DNA from: Membranipora membranacea
Taxonomy: Eukaryota; Bryozoa; Gymnolaemata; Cheilostomatida; Membraniporidae
DNA length: 64,000 nucleotides
NCBI GenBank assembly: GCA_914767715.1
Contig: OU612074.1
Span: 1,379,501 to 1,443,500 of the forward strand
Direction of reading: 5' to 3'
Position numbers and translations under genes: made by a program. The notes under the pieces were generated by a model that had not been told where the DNA came from, ran no database searches, and saw only the letters and a list, made by a program, of their open reading frames with translations. Positions within the stretch are counted from its first letter, which is position 1. Every line of letters begins with the position of its first letter. Of this stretch, positions 1 through 13,000 are shown one piece after another.

Positions 1-1149
1 AGTTTTGTGGAAACATTTTATGGAATTTTTCAGGAATTTCGTCACTAAAATTAAGAATTATCAACATCAAAGCCCCCAATAAAAGTAGCCTTGTGAAGCC
101 CTTCAAAGAAAATTGATGATAACTTGAACCTTTGATGAACTGGAACCTTACTGACTGCAGGAACTTGACAAAACAAATACTGCCTAATCATCATCGATGA
201 TGATTAATGCATTGAGCATTAGACTTGCCTTGTGACACCATTAAAATCGGTCTCATCACACTGCAACAGTAGAACGCGGATATGACTTTGGATATTTTCC
301 AAGCTAAAGCCATGTTTGCTTCTGAAATTCTGGTGATAATGGTACCATCTCGCTACAATAGTGCTGTACACTCATGACCGGTTGATCCTAAGCTACAGTA
401 AAAATGATTCTCCAAACATGGATGAAAAATTTTAACCTTGTGATGCCCTTCAATAAAACTGTTGATTAGAAGGATCTCCCATGAACTGACGCCTTATAGA
501 CTGGAGCAATCTGGAACACAGAATACTGCCCAATTAAGTATGATGAATTTATGAAGAATATTCCACAAACAACTATGCGCAGACACACGCTGCTGGAAGG
601 TTTATTTTGAAAGTGATACTGAAATGACTCTAGATATATATGTATGTATGTATGCATGTATATATATGATCCTTCAGATCTCAATCGAAGGGCATAAGTT
701 GATTGATTGTTCAAGGAGAAGCTTTCTCTGCATTTTCAAAAAGATAAATTTGCAAAAATCACTTCACATCAAACATGTAATATATTGCCTCAGAAACATT
801 TGGATACTGGATTTGGTCTGCCATACAAAGGAGATTCAGTCAGTTCAGCCAAAAGTGCAATAACGTTTCAGTCTAAGAAACAACTATCGTACATATTCTG
901 TGTTGAACATGTTTTAAATGCAAAAAGGTTTTTTTTATGCCCATCTGACTGTATTATTGTATCAGATCATAACAAGCTGTAGCTTGAAGACTAGTATAAA
1001 AACCTTCCCAGTAGGCAAAATATAGTGGTAGCTAGGTGGCTACAACATATCCTGACATGTGATACTACGTGGTGTGCCGTCAGGAAAATGGTCCTTTTTA
1101 TCACAGGGTTGTGTGATCAATTAAACACATAGCTACAATGTGTTAACCC
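1..1149. other. No gene recognised
   Basis: Only short overlapping frames without protein-like features; a TATG-rich stretch at 632-670. Confidence 0.5.
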
Positions 1150-1185
1150 CATAGACCTACTAATAATATTATTAGTAGGTCTATG
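1150..1185. mobile_element. 36-bp palindromic micro-element with perfect 8-bp target duplication
   Basis: A perfect palindrome made of CATAGACCTACTAATAAT and its complement, flanked on both sides by GTTAACCC (1142-1149 and 1186-1193). The sequence equals the terminal tips of the element at 60145-63077 placed end to end with no interior. Confidence 0.8.
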
Positions 1186-1193
1186 GTTAACCC

Positions 1194-2283
1194 CAATATA
1201 GCAACGATGTAGCAGCGTGTTATCATGTAATGGTCTCGGGATCACCCTTTGATTTCAATATAACAATAATCGAATTTGAAGTAGACATTTGCTTATCAAA
1301 GGAGTAATGCTTGAGCATTTTTATGTGCTAGAAGCTTATGCTAGTTTATAGCTCTACAACAAATTTTGGTAGCGCCACAAGAATTGCGTTGTACATAGTC
1401 TTGAAATTGCAATTACTATGATCGCTATGATAAGCACAGTGCTATGAGCCCGGAGAGCGTTACATATACTGCAGTGCAATTCTCTTTTAATATCTAATAT
1501 GAAAATTATCAGACCATATGGAACATCCATCCAAACGTAAAAGGTGTTGAGTCTCTCAAAAATAACAACTTGCCAACATGGCACTCTTTAAAAGTTGGTT
1601 TAGTGTCATATTCACATTGGAGTAGAGTGAAATTGAATTAATTATGTAAAAATTATTAAAAAAGAAATCTGAAGCTGAACCCTGGACCCTGAATCTCACA
1701 ATACAGACAAACAGACTGATTGCCCTATTTGAGAGAAAAGTATCAATAATTTGTCAAAATACCATTTAACGGCAAAACTGGTGGTGAATTGTGCTGACTT
1801 AAATATTATCTCGTGCAAGGTTGCTCTCAAGTCAACAAATTAAGGATTAAATTACGGGATGGATCATATGTGTTGGTAATGGAAAGGTTAGACATGTTAA
1901 ATGGATATGGGTCTCATCAAACATCTTAAGGGTACAAAGTGCGATTGAGATAGGATGCAGTCTTAACTGGTGTTGTTTGTCGTCTAGAATAGTCTGGTAT
2001 GTTTTGAGATTGCCTCAAGAATGTAGCTTAGAGTGCAGTAATCAATGGTGGTCTGTTAAGGTGATTGTAGTTGAGAAATTTTTGATAAACAACTATAGAA
2101 TTATTATGTTGAGGCTCATAAGATGAAGGCTCTTCAAGGCTATGCCCTCACTTGTATTTTTATGTTATGAAACGAGATAGCCTCAGGATTTCGGTTTTGG
2201 TTACAGTATTTTAATACGATATGGTTAGGTGATGTGTGTTAAGAGAGTTTGAGAAGCAATTATAACATAATATGTTTTGGTAC
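1194..2283. other. No gene recognised
   Basis: AT-rich sequence with short unsupported frames. Confidence 0.5.
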
Positions 2284-2480
2284 CCAACATGAGCCAAGCC
2301 AAGTTTTTATTTGGGGCCATGTTTCAGTATATTGGGCCAAAATTTATATCTGAGGCCAAGAATTACTAGTAGGGGCCAAGTTTTACTAACGGGCCAATTT
2401 TTGTATTTAAATGGCTCGGGCCAAGTTTGGCTCGGGCCAAGTTTGTCTCGAGCCAAGTTTTGCTCGGGCCAAGTTTTGAC
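2284..2480. repeat. Degenerate GGGCCAAGTTTT repeat array
   Basis: About ten spaced copies of GGGCCAAGTTTT or GGGCCAAATTTT, the last four preceded by GGCTC or TGCTC. Spacing is 17-25 bases, tightening at the right end. Confidence 0.8.
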
Positions 2481-2649
2481 GGGACGAGCTGTTGCGGATC
2501 TGTCTCAGCTACTTTGCTTGCTTTCTAACCTCCACATCCTTGAATTTACATTCTGACAATATTTTACTTTCTGCAAGTTTCCCCAGTGAGGGCAATCCTG
2601 TATTTTTATCAACAGTAAGAAACAACAACTTTATTTTATTCATCAGTTG

Positions 2650-3190
2650 CGGATGATTCTCAGTGGAGAACAAAATACCAAACAAAGTCAAGCTTCAAGC
2701 TATCAACTAGCACCTGTTTTTGCTGAACTGCTTAATTTCTCCATCAAATCTAAGTCAAGTCTAATATCATATCCAATCACAACAAACACTGGAACACCAC
2801 AGGGGTGTTGTTTATCTCCAGTTTCGTTCTCTATATATACTAATATGATTACATCAAGTCTGAGTAATATCATTGTAATTAATATGCAGATGACGCCTGG
2901 GTTGTCGTCTGCATTGGCAATCAGATTGATTAGAATACTTACTTTAACGAGATTGAATGAATTTCTAAACAATTTATATCTAAAACTTAGACCCAAGAAA
3001 TTATGTTCTCAACTAAACGTGTTAAACTTCATACCTTTACTGTTGTATTGAATGGAACCAATTTGTATTGTCTGACAAGGTGAGACAGCTTGGTGTACTC
3101 GTGGATCAGAACTTAAGATTTCATGAGCATGTACAATCAGTGGTTACAATGGCAGCTAGAAGAATCGATATTGTGAAGAAGTTTTGTGTA
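2650..3190 (+). pseudogene. Decayed non-LTR retrotransposon reverse transcriptase
   Basis: One frame holds NTGTPQGCCLSP, the strand before the catalytic loop. About 80 bases on, another frame reads YADDAWVV, the catalytic YADD box. Further on, frames give RQLGVLVDQNLRFHEHV. So the coding frame is broken by several shifts and stops. The TCAC run at 3301-3333 may be its 3' tail. A transposon fossil with no complete ORF. Confidence 0.75.
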
Positions 3191-3300
3191 TTTTAGCTCG
3201 TAACCTCTAGCCATTAGTCAACAAATTTCTCATGTCCCTCATCTCTTATTGCTTACTTATTATATTTACTTGTATTGTGAGGAACGGAATTTGAATTAAC

Positions 3301-3333
3301 TCACTCACTCACTCACTCACTCACTCACTCACT
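3301..3333. repeat. TCAC tetranucleotide run
   Basis: About eight copies of TCAC just after the decayed reverse transcriptase; simple repeats often end non-LTR elements. Confidence 0.9.
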
Positions 3334-3339
3334 GTGTGC

Positions 3340-4270
3340 ATATACTTTAAGAGAGTATATGCTGTGAGGAACGGATATTGTTATATGCCGTGTACTATTA
3401 GTATGTATAGTTGTTCTATAACCGTCCTACTTATAAATTGGTTCTAACTATGTTTGTAGTTATGGTTTTAAATCTTGCACTCCGGACACTTCAAAATGTC
3501 ACTTTATTGTGTAATTTATTTGTAGTTCTAATTTGGAGTTACCTCCTTCCAATTGGTAATGCTAGCACTCTGGTGAGTACGAGGTATTTGACTTATTAAT
3601 TTATAGTGACGAACAGCTGGTTCCCACTACTCCACAAAGCAATTTACTACGGGGTTGTTATTGAGCCTGACCTCTTCTTAGCTTCACTAGAAGTTGCCTT
3701 CAAGTTGTTTAAGAAAGGTTCCTGCCGATAACCTGCTAAGACCCCTGTCTTGTTCTAACAGTAAAACTCTTGATGAGTTTCGAGACAATGCTCTTACACC
3801 ACAAAGTCAATATAATCCTTAGATGTTAATATGACACAATCACTATTTATGAATGTGTTCAGGTACGTTTGATATTTTTTGTTATTCAACTTAGGTGACT
3901 GATTTTAATTATGAGCACCTACTTGATCTCTGTATAGTGCCTGGAAGCCCAATCAGGTAATCAAGGCGGTGTATCAGTATCACAGGCCTCTTAGCCAAGT
4001 TAAATTAGCTAAAGACTCCAACCCAATTTCTAGTGAAGGAAAGAGGTATCAGTCTGTGGTCACTCTAAAATTAATGTTCAATTTCTATATTCAATGTTGA
4101 ATTAATGTTTCACAGATTAGAGGTATCTTATCTTAAATCGGTAGCGTCCTACTTCTTTAAAACACAAGAATCTAATCCTAAACTATTATTCCGAAACTTA
4201 ATCTATTTAACCCCCAAGCAAATATGAATACTAATTAATACTGTTCTGCTTTGACAATAGTTCCCAATGA
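3340..4270. other. No gene recognised
   Basis: Sequence after the retrotransposon tail; GTGAGGAACGGA occurs at 3277 and again at 3364. Otherwise nothing seen. Confidence 0.45.
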
Positions 4271-4274
4271 TACT

Positions 4275-4586
4275 TCTAAAACGATTTCCGACTTGATATG
4301 AGCACCTACGCGAAATACCTGCGTTTATGGTGGGTCACAATGATTTCCGACTTTGATATGAGCACCTTACGCGAATTACATGCGTTTTTGGTGGGTCACA
4401 ATGATTTCCGACTTTGATATGAGCACCTACGCGAATTACATGCGTTTATGGTGGATCACAATGATTTCCGACTTTGATATGAGCACCTTACGCGAATTAC
4501 ATGCGTTTAAGGTGGGTCACAATGATTTCCGACTTTGATATGAGCACCTTACGCGAATTACATGCGTTTAAGGTGGGTCACAATGA
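4275..4586. repeat. Five copies of a 60-61-bp satellite unit
   Basis: Unit contains GATTTCCGACTTTGATATGA and ends GGTGGGTCACAAT. Within it ACGCGAATTACATGCGT has inverted ACGC/GCGT tips. The first copy is the most diverged. Confidence 0.95.
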
Positions 4587-4704
4587 TTAAACCTCCTAAA
4601 GTTAATTTTGAATCCTGTTTCAGAGTGTTGTTATAGTAACAATTAACAACGACTTACTTTAGTTGATTGCAAAATTGCCTTATAAACTCTTAGTGAATAT
4701 GACC

Positions 4705-4733
4705 TGACGACGACGACGACGACGACGACGACC
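4705..4733. repeat. GAC trinucleotide run
   Basis: Eight to nine GAC units, not in a recognised gene. Confidence 0.9.
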
Positions 4734-5108
4734 TGACGAACTGTCCCTAATTACTTTGCAAATTACTATATGCATAGAAATCAATTACAACAGTATATTC
4801 ACTAAAGTTATTGTTTATTGTCTTGATACTTATAAAAAAATGATAATGTAATTCAAATGATACTCACAGTATATATTGGTCCTTAGACTCCACTTTAGTG
4901 TTAGCGTTCCAACAAAGATCTCTGATTTAAAGCTAGCATTTATTAAATCAAAATATAATGTCTTTTACTAGCTATGTAAAAAGTTGACTGTGCTGCTCAA
5001 AGAATTAAACTGTACTAATTTACTGTTCAAAATTTCGGCCTTTATATAGGTGCCGATTTTTGTGCTGACTCTGCTTGTTGTCGTTTGATTAGCTGTCGGC
5101 GGATTAGT

Positions 5109-5560
5109 GGATTAGTGTCTCTTGTGGCTTTGTTATATGAAACCGTTCTGTGGTCACGTCACGTGGTATATGGCTGTTGTTCCTCAGTCTACCTTCTGGA
5201 ATTTATTGTTCTATTTTTGGGCTGACTTTGTTGTTGTGACTCCATGATTAATTACTTCTGTGTCATCCTGAAGATTACTTGGTACTTGGTGCTATGACGT
5301 TTTGGAAAACCAAATTCCTGAAGATTAATTGGTACTTAGTACTAGGATTAGTGTCTCTTGTGGCTTTGTTATATGAAACCGTTCTGTGGTCACATCACGT
5401 GGTATATTGCTGCTGTTCCTCAGTCTACCCTCTGGAATTTGTTGTTCTATTTTTGGGCTGACTTTGTTGTTGTTACTTCCTGGTTAATTACTTCTGTGTC
5501 ACCCTGGAGATTACTTGGTACTTGGTACTATGACGTGTTGAGACCAAATTACTGCGTCAC
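5109..5560. repeat. Tandem duplication of about 236 bp
   Basis: Two units beginning GATTAGTGTCTCTTGTGGCT (about 5109 and 5346), each with GAAACCGTTCTGTGGTCAC and TTACTTCTGTGTCA. Open frames over it are short and not conserved between copies. Confidence 0.8.
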
Positions 5561-5756
5561 TGGAATTCCTATTTTCTGACCGGATTAGCCTGCTGCGGTT
5601 ATCTTCGCTACATCTTTGATGGATTACTTCTGCGTCTCTCTGCTCGTTGTGTATGCTTGTGACTACAAAATACCATGGCGGTTACTGGGTGCATTTGTTT
5701 CCATCTCTATCTGTACCCTCTGACTTCTGCGGCTGGCTGAATATAACTACATATCT

Positions 5757-5984
5757 CAAGTGCCCATTTTTGGTACTGACAGTATCTATGCTAGTGACAA
5801 AAAGGCTATCAGAAAGATTTTCAAAGATTGTTCAAAACCTGGTATTGAGCACCATGATGTAGATCTACACAATCAAAAACTTACTAAAAAACTTGCCATA
5901 AAGTATACAGAAGGCCGTGACCATTTTATAGATTATTTTTATGAGTCAATGTCCCCCTGGACAATACTGTACTGTTTAATATAG
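5757..5984 (+). CDS. Unrecognised open frame, possibly an exon remnant
   Basis: Reads FGTDSIYASDKKAIRKIFKD, then IEHHDVDLHNQKLTKKLAIK and YTEGRDHFIDYFYE. Its mixed charged/hydrophobic composition is more protein-like than neighbouring frames, and AG acceptors lie upstream. No family was recognised. Confidence 0.25.
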   Translation, partial: QVPIFGTDSIYASDKKAIRKIFKDCSKPGIEHHDVDLHNQKLTKKLAIKYTEGRDHFIDYFYESMSPWTILYCLI

Positions 5985-7570
5985 AGGAGTATGGGGAAGA
6001 GCTATTTTTTTATCCCACCTTGTACACACTTAAAATGATAGTTTTTCCTCCGTCAACTTAATTTACAACTAAATGGTTTGTTCACTTCAAGACAATTTAT
6101 TTCGGTTTAATTACAACCAATTATAAAGAGTTTGTGAGGCATTAAACATCAATAAAGAAAAAAATAAATGGCCGACTATCACGGTCATGACTGCTAGAAA
6201 TGGTATCTGAATTCACTGCGATCCAGAGAGGGATAGGGAGAGAAAAGATGTAATAGACAAGGCGTTATTGTCAAAAATTCTTAGAATGCTTTTACAGAGC
6301 TTTGGATTCTGTTTGAGCTAGTATACTCTCCTTTTTAGTAGACTGGTCTGTCTGTTTGAAGCTGGTCATACTTGTCATAGTGAATCTGCAGGCACAACAC
6401 CATTCTACAAAACATAAAATGAATGTTTTTCAATCTAGTTTGGATGTTATAATCAAGTTTTTGTGAAAAATCATAAATTAAAGGAGCTGAATGGGGAGGG
6501 AGGCGGTAAAACTTTTCATTTTCTTTCCAGAGGCCATTCTGTTTGCCCATTATTGCTCCGTGGTATAGAGGATGAAGTCCCGATGTAACCTTCTTGTAGG
6601 ATGCACACAACACAACAATGAATTGATTCTCAGATCAGCTCACTGCTCACTCAATGAAACTTGCAAGCGTTATGCAAAGCACCACCGTATAGCAATGAGA
6701 GCTTTGAAAAGCCAATTATCTCAAACCTAATTCCTAAGTTTGACTCTCCCTATTGTAATAGAAGCTCAACCCTCACTTTACTGGACCACAGTGAATTCAA
6801 AATAGAAAAGCCTTGTACCAATGTACAAGGCAAGATCAATAAAGTCTCAACCGAAAAAAGACCATTTTGTCACAAAATGTACATTTTGTTTCAAACAATC
6901 CCGACTTTTTTCCATTTTTGTTTGTGTCTACTTATTGATAAGGCCAGTATTTACACCGATTTTTTCAATATGTATTCTTGTCTGTGATATTTAAAAAACC
7001 AATCAATCAATCTGGACATGAATGGACTACAGCTTCTATGGACGGACAAACATTGCACTTGCTAGAAAGATCCTGTCACACGCAGAGCCTTCATAATCAT
7101 AACACCTCATTTGAATCAAAATCAAGGTTTCTCAAATATTTCAATTATCTCTACCCTGACAATCATTCCTATCTGCTACAATCCTACATTCCTCCTTATT
7201 AAAGTATACTGTCATATGTGACAAATTTTCGGAAAGGGTTCGGGAAACACCTGGGGAGGCTGTTTATTCCAATTAGATGCACAATAAATGTATCAATCTC
7301 TAACTACAGGATCATTTTCAAAAGTAGAGGTTGGCCATTATATCAAATCCGCAAAATTCTTTTCAAGCTTCCCTTCCAAAGGTAACAGCACAACTCGAAA
7401 TAGTTCTGGATTGTGAATAGTCACAAAATCATGAACATCTTGAAGTTTGAATTGGCAATTTTAGCTAGTAATAAAACTGGTCCACAGTCTATCATAAATA
7501 AACATTTCATTACACAGATGATGATGATACAAGCCTGCCAGAAGGTGTATGTCGAACCAAGGTCAAGGCC
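5985..7570. other. No gene recognised upstream of the caspase-like exon
   Basis: Searched for the missing caspase p20 exon. Short frames only. A short QACQ string occurs near 7533 but is not convincing. Confidence 0.45.
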
Positions 7571-7620
7571 AAGGCCATAACACAGCAGTGAACCTTTTAA
7601 TTTCAACTGAATTTTTGCAG

Positions 7621-7901
7621 GGAATGTAGATGCGTCACCATCAAGCTCAGAGAATCACATAGCGCTTACCCATCAGCACTCAGTACTGCTTCTCTCTACT
7701 GTCGAAGGCGGACTAGCAGAGCGAGGAGCTTATATAGAGGCTCTGGCTAAACAGATAGATAACTCAGACGGACAGACATATATCCGTACTATGCACACCA
7801 GAGCCGTCAGTAACATGCAGCTCATACCAGGAACAACACAGGTCCCAGAGATAAGAGATACGCTCAATAAAAACTTAATCATGCCCAAGGCTGGAATTTA
7901 G
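7621..7901 (+). CDS. Caspase-like (peptidase family C14) C-terminal exon, partial gene
   Basis: An acceptor (ttttttgcag-like, ending 7620) opens a 92-residue terminal reading frame ending in TAG. It matches the end of caspase-type C14 peptidase domains (the p10 region): a hydrophobic strand SVLLLSTVEGG, then an AERGAYIEALAKQI helix equivalent to the GSWFIQALC segment, then a helix with IRTMHTRAV, then QVPEIRDTLNKNLIMP, equivalent to the usual Q(M/V)P...L...F end. The catalytic Cys/His part (p20) was not found upstream in the window, so this is a final exon of a gene whose start is absent, too diverged, or lost. A near copy lies at 33079-33374 on the opposite strand. The family call is by eye, without alignment. 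Confidence 0.6.
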
Positions 7902-9916
7902 TAGGGAGGGCGGGTGGTGCGAAGTAGTATGAGAGATATCGGATGGGAGATTTCCCCCAGCAGGGGTCTGGGCAAGCAAAGTTGTTCGTTCTAGAAGGTA
8001 TATATAAAGCTACAAAAACGATTTCTTTTCTCTTAAACCCATATTGAGTACAAAAACCGAGAAAAGGTGGTGCGAGAGAACCACTTGCATCATTGATAAA
8101 TCCGCCCTTGCAGATAATTTTAATATTCCAAAAGGTCTGGCTAGGGGCTGATCATTCTAATTCTTTAAACCACATGCACAGGGAGACAACTTTCGACCTG
8201 AAGAAAGACTGAGGCTGCGCTCATCATTTTGCTTTCTTGTGCTTCAACTATGTTCATATGTACTTCAGTCAGTATGTTGAGTAAAATTTTGGTCAAACAC
8301 ACTTGTTTTGACAAATATTTCTTATGATGTAATCCAGTCTTAATTTGATCCCCTTTGAGACCCTTCCTGTTTATACAGTCCAGCTGTCATCCTCACCTAG
8401 TCACACGTTTGTAAATCATCATTGCAAAAAACCTATTATATTACCTATATTATATATACTTTGTATTAAAACTATATCATGCGTGGCTCACTAATCAATT
8501 TAATCTTTTTGTTACACCTTCTTCTACTGATTTGAAGTCATAATAGCCTTCATCAGAACATGGAATATTACAGAGGGCTTTCTTGCCTAAAGATCATCGA
8601 TTGTATATTTACAATTTTTTTCAATATCTATTTATGAATAAAACCCTCACTTTGCGCCCATTCCGTCACAGGTGATAGGGGGTAGCCCTCATGATTTAGC
8701 CTATGATGTATATATGCATGGTAGTAACATTACATTTTCGATGCTTTTGAAGCCTGCCAGTTATAAATATAGTCGCACCTAAATGAACTTTGAGCAATGG
8801 AGGATCTCTGCCTTGCAGTGGCAATGTCAGTTTTTCACTCAAAGATGGATTTTTTGTTAATTGAAGGAATCAGACTTTATATCTACCAAGCCAAGAACTA
8901 GCCTGTCTTAACAAGCTTGGTCAAGTCAGGCTAGCCAGGTACATAATTCAATTAATTCCATGCTGGTTAGAAGTTTTCCCTCGCCGCCAAAAGAGAAGAC
9001 AATTACGCAAACAGTTTGATAATTAAATTGAAAACCAACCACTGGAACAGCGGCATGACCAGATCACAAACATCAAAATGTTTCGTTGTTGTACCAAATA
9101 TAAAGGAACCAACACAACTATATTACTGGTACAATATTACTGGATAAATAATTAAGCAACTGTTTGATGCTAAAAAAAAGTTTCCTAAGGGCTTAGCGGT
9201 CCAGGAAATCATCCATACTGTTCTTGTAGTGTGGTATCGGGTGTTGGTTAGGGTTAAGTGCAACTTGGTCAGCATGAGCGCTTCCTGTCATCATTCCTTT
9301 ATTGTTAACTTTAATGGTATCAAATAGACCAATTCAAGAGGAGCCAGGCTATCACATTTTGTTCGGTCTGAGTGCCTCAGACCAAGTATAGAAGTCGGGC
9401 AGAGGAATTCGTCGTACTACCGACTACCTACTTCTTCAACCTTGATCACCATTTCACTTGCCAAAAATACTCCATATTTTAGCTCCGTTCTAAAGTTCAA
9501 AGTTGGGACAATCTTCACCATACCTCACAGAGAACAAAATACACAGCTGATGCATATCATTATGACTTGGCAAAACAGGGATACAGTTATACAAGGTACG
9601 ACGATAACCCAAGTTGGTTGTTAGTGACTTTGGTAGCCACAACTTCTAGAGCAGCACCATCTCGATACAAAAATATGACAAGGACTACTGTGCAAACACC
9701 AGCCATAAAATAAGCCTTTTGACATGAATAATCTGCATAGAAGAAACCACCTATGCCATATTATGCCTCTTCCAGATATAATTGAATCACTGCGATAACA
9801 AAGATTTTATATGACATTTATTTTGTCACTTGACTAGGGATAAAATTTTGTACAAAAGTAGACATTAGCCATAGTCATGGCTAAACCAATCCATAAAAAA
9901 ACAACTGTGTTACTCA
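7902..9916. other. Intergenic between the caspase-like exon and NOP58
   Basis: Convergent genes end here. The first 120 bases after the caspase stop have a counterpart at 32.98-33.08 kb in inverse orientation. Contains the palindrome at 8898. No other gene seen. Confidence 0.5.
8898..8934. repeat. 37-bp near-palindrome related to 56545-56580
   Basis: CTAGCCTGTCTTAACAAGC and then an imperfect complement (TTGGTCAAGTCAGGCTAG). Same ends as the perfect palindrome at 56.5 kb. Confidence 0.6.
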
Positions 9917-9922
9917 TTTATT
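9917..9922 (-). terminator. Candidate NOP58 polyadenylation signal
   Basis: AATAAA on the minus strand about 150 bases beyond the NOP58 stop codon, the first canonical hexamer downstream. Position fits a short 3' UTR; the cleavage site is not determined. Confidence 0.4.
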
Positions 9923-10073
9923 TACAGCATCCAAATTATTCCGCAGGAAATGAGGTGCAGAAATAGCGCCTCACCAGAGTCCTCTTATAAGGCTCTGCCA
10001 TATTTTGCTCTCTTGAACTTGGCCTAACTAATGTATGCAATCATTTAGATTAACTATCAGATGTAGTTATTCG

Positions 10074-13000
10074 TTATTCTGAATCATCTTTGGATTTTTT
10101 CTTTTTCTTCTTCTTCTTTTCAGAAGCGGGTGTCTCTGGCTCCTCTTCAGCTTTTAATGGAAAAAACAAAAGTTTGATTAATCCCAGAAATACACAAAAA
10201 CACATCTGACCATGTTTCTGTGTGGGCGAAGTGGAGGGTTAAAAGGGAGCGGTAAGGGGAGCGGGATATGGAATGGGAGAGGCTAAAAGTTACAAGCCTC
10301 ATTCGTGGTAAGGTGTACTGGAAAACTGGGGTATGTACTCGATATGACGTGTCTATCAATATTTTTCAGATGGTAAGGAAACCCAGAGACCCATCAGGTT
10401 CTCTATAACAATATCCATAATAATAATAATAGTATTCACACACTGACCTCAGCATCACATCAATACAATTATGAGTAAACATATTATATTGGGACAGGTA
10501 CAAATACTGGACTGGAATTAAGTGATAAAGTCAAACTCTTGGCAGTCCCAGATAATAGCAATATTTATATTTGAATTCCCCTATTATATACCTTGAGCGC
10601 CTAGGCTTTTCTTTTTCTTCTTCTTCTGTTTGGGAGTTTGAACTTCCTCGGCCTCCTCCTCTGAACTCTCAACCTCAACCTTCCTCTGAAACAATTAAAA
10701 TAATAATCATGATCTAAGGCTAAACAAGAGAATAAATATTATAGTTATAATAATTATCTATCCATCAGTGACCTGTCTTGACTTCAGAATGTTTTAATAC
10801 AGCGCAGACTGCAGGACAAGTAGGGAACGACCAGCTTGAGATGGGGTAGACTGCAGGACAAGTAGGGAACGACCAGCTTGAGATGGGGTAGACTGCAGGA
10901 CAAGTAGGGAACGACCAGCTTGAGATGGGGTAGACTGCAGGACAAGTAGGGAACGACCAGCTTGAGATGGGGTAGACTGCAGGACAAGTAGGGAACGACC
11001 AGCTTGAGATGGGGTAGACTGCAGGACAAGTAGGGAACGACCAGCTTGAGATGGGGTAGACTGCAGGACAAGTAGGGAACGACCAGCTTGAGATGGGGTA
11101 GACTGCAGGACAAGTAGGGAACGACCAGCTTGAGATGGGGTAGATTGCAGGACAAGTAGGGAACGACCAGCTTGAGATGGGGTAGATTGCAGGACAAGTA
11201 GGGAACGACCAGCTTGAGATGGGGTAGAGCTCCAAAAATACTGAATACTGAAATATCTCTATTTTGTTGCTCGGAAATTGTGACACAAAAAGTGAAACGT
11301 GTTAGCAATATACTCCTAACAGAAGAGTCAATGTTCTACTCGGTCTAATTTTCATTGTAAAAGCGAAAAATGTGCTCTAATTTCCATTGATCACACCTTA
11401 GCAACTACCTGCGAGGGATTGGTTAGTGAATGAGTAACTCTCACCTTTTTCTTCTTCTTGGATGATGATGGTTCTTCTTTGACTTCTACTTCCTCTTCTT
11501 CCATGGGTTCTGTTTTTACCTTCTTTGACTATAGAGAAGAAAAAAAGAATTATAAAAGTTGAGAAAAGGTTTAGCGGGTTGAGTCACTTTGATGGTAAAT
11601 TGTACAAAGCTCAAATCGTATCCAAATGTCAACAGAAAAGACAACTAAGTTAAAAGCATTTAAAATTTGGAAAAAAAGGTTAAAAATCTTTACATATTAT
11701 GAAAAAATGACTTCACACAATTATCATGACAAATTTTGATACAGCGTAAAAAGACTACAAGTGATTAATAATGCGATTAGGTGCCCTCAGATATGGGACT
11801 GACTTAAGCTAAGTATGTACCCCACCAAATTTAGATAAGGCAGAAAGGAAGGTCACATCATTCAATTGTACTAAGCAGCGAACTTGTCTCTTTAGTATTA
11901 AAAATTGCATTCATAAGTTTCCTAGTTAGTCTCCGTTTGTCACCCATAGAAATCCCAGGAGTTTATGGATGACTCAAGATTAACCCCAAATATTATTTGA
12001 TTTGCGTACAATAAACATATTTGGCACAGCAGCTCTGCTCACTATAATCCTAGTTCAAGGTAAAACACTTCAAATGACCAGAATACATTTGACTAAGTAA
12101 CATGACTTTTAATCTACAATGATGTATTAAAATCCAGCTAACAGGAAACTCTCAAGTAGAACGTAACTTTCCACAGATTACGTACTCGAGCACAGCCGCA
12201 GCTTAATCAGCTAACTAACCTTCTTCTTTTTAGGCTTAGGTTCCTCATCACTCTCAGCTTCCTGTTTGACGGGGAGGGTGGAGTCAGCAGCGCTGTTGTA
12301 GGTTTTAATATCAGCTCTGTTTGTGTATTTGTCCATATCTGCTTTCTTCTTACCTCTGCCTGCCAGCTTGTGGAACTGTCCTGTCTCCAACATCTTCAGT
12401 CTACAGGGGATAAAAAGGAAAATACTGGTGAGTACAAGTCAGTACACCACAACTCCGTGGTCAGACAAGTATTGGTATCACTTCTGCTGTCGCTAACTTG
12501 CAGAAGCCCTGGTTATGAATGTTGAAATATTTATCTGCCAGTCGTTCTTCAAAATAAGTATAACGACAGAATAATCTCCCTCATCTCCCACACAATGATT
12601 CGGCTTGACATTATAAATATCACTTTTTAGTCAACACCCCAGCAGGATGGCAAAAGTAATAAGAGAATAACAATATAATCAGTAATATACTATAAGATAT
12701 ACCCACTAAGTGGATATTACATTATATGTTACACATAAGAGATATATGTATGTACCTTTATTGATTCACGTCTGAATAATAAAACTTTTCAGCCGTACTG
12801 TCTAAAAAACTGTGAAAAATATGAGCTCTTATCAAATAAAACAAAAGTTATAAAAAAACTGTTAAAAATAAAATGACTTGGATGACTAGAAAAAAATATT
12901 GTATAGCACTTTAGCATATGAATCTTACCTGGCCTCTAGATTAGCTTTATGTTCAGCTCCTAGCTCAGCATCAGTAGTCTCTCCCAGAGCATCTACTCTG

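Noticed and set aside
4705-4733. GAC run as a coding poly-Asp tract
   Set aside because: No open frame of any length extends on both sides.
7518-7550. IQACQ string upstream of the caspase-like exon, resembling a caspase active site
   Set aside because: The surrounding frame has none of the other p20 features, stops soon, and does not join the exon in phase.
10765-11308. Two overlapping minus-strand frames of 173-174 codons with 14-residue repeats
   Set aside because: They are the open frames of the 42-bp minisatellite inside a NOP58 intron, with no splice or start support.
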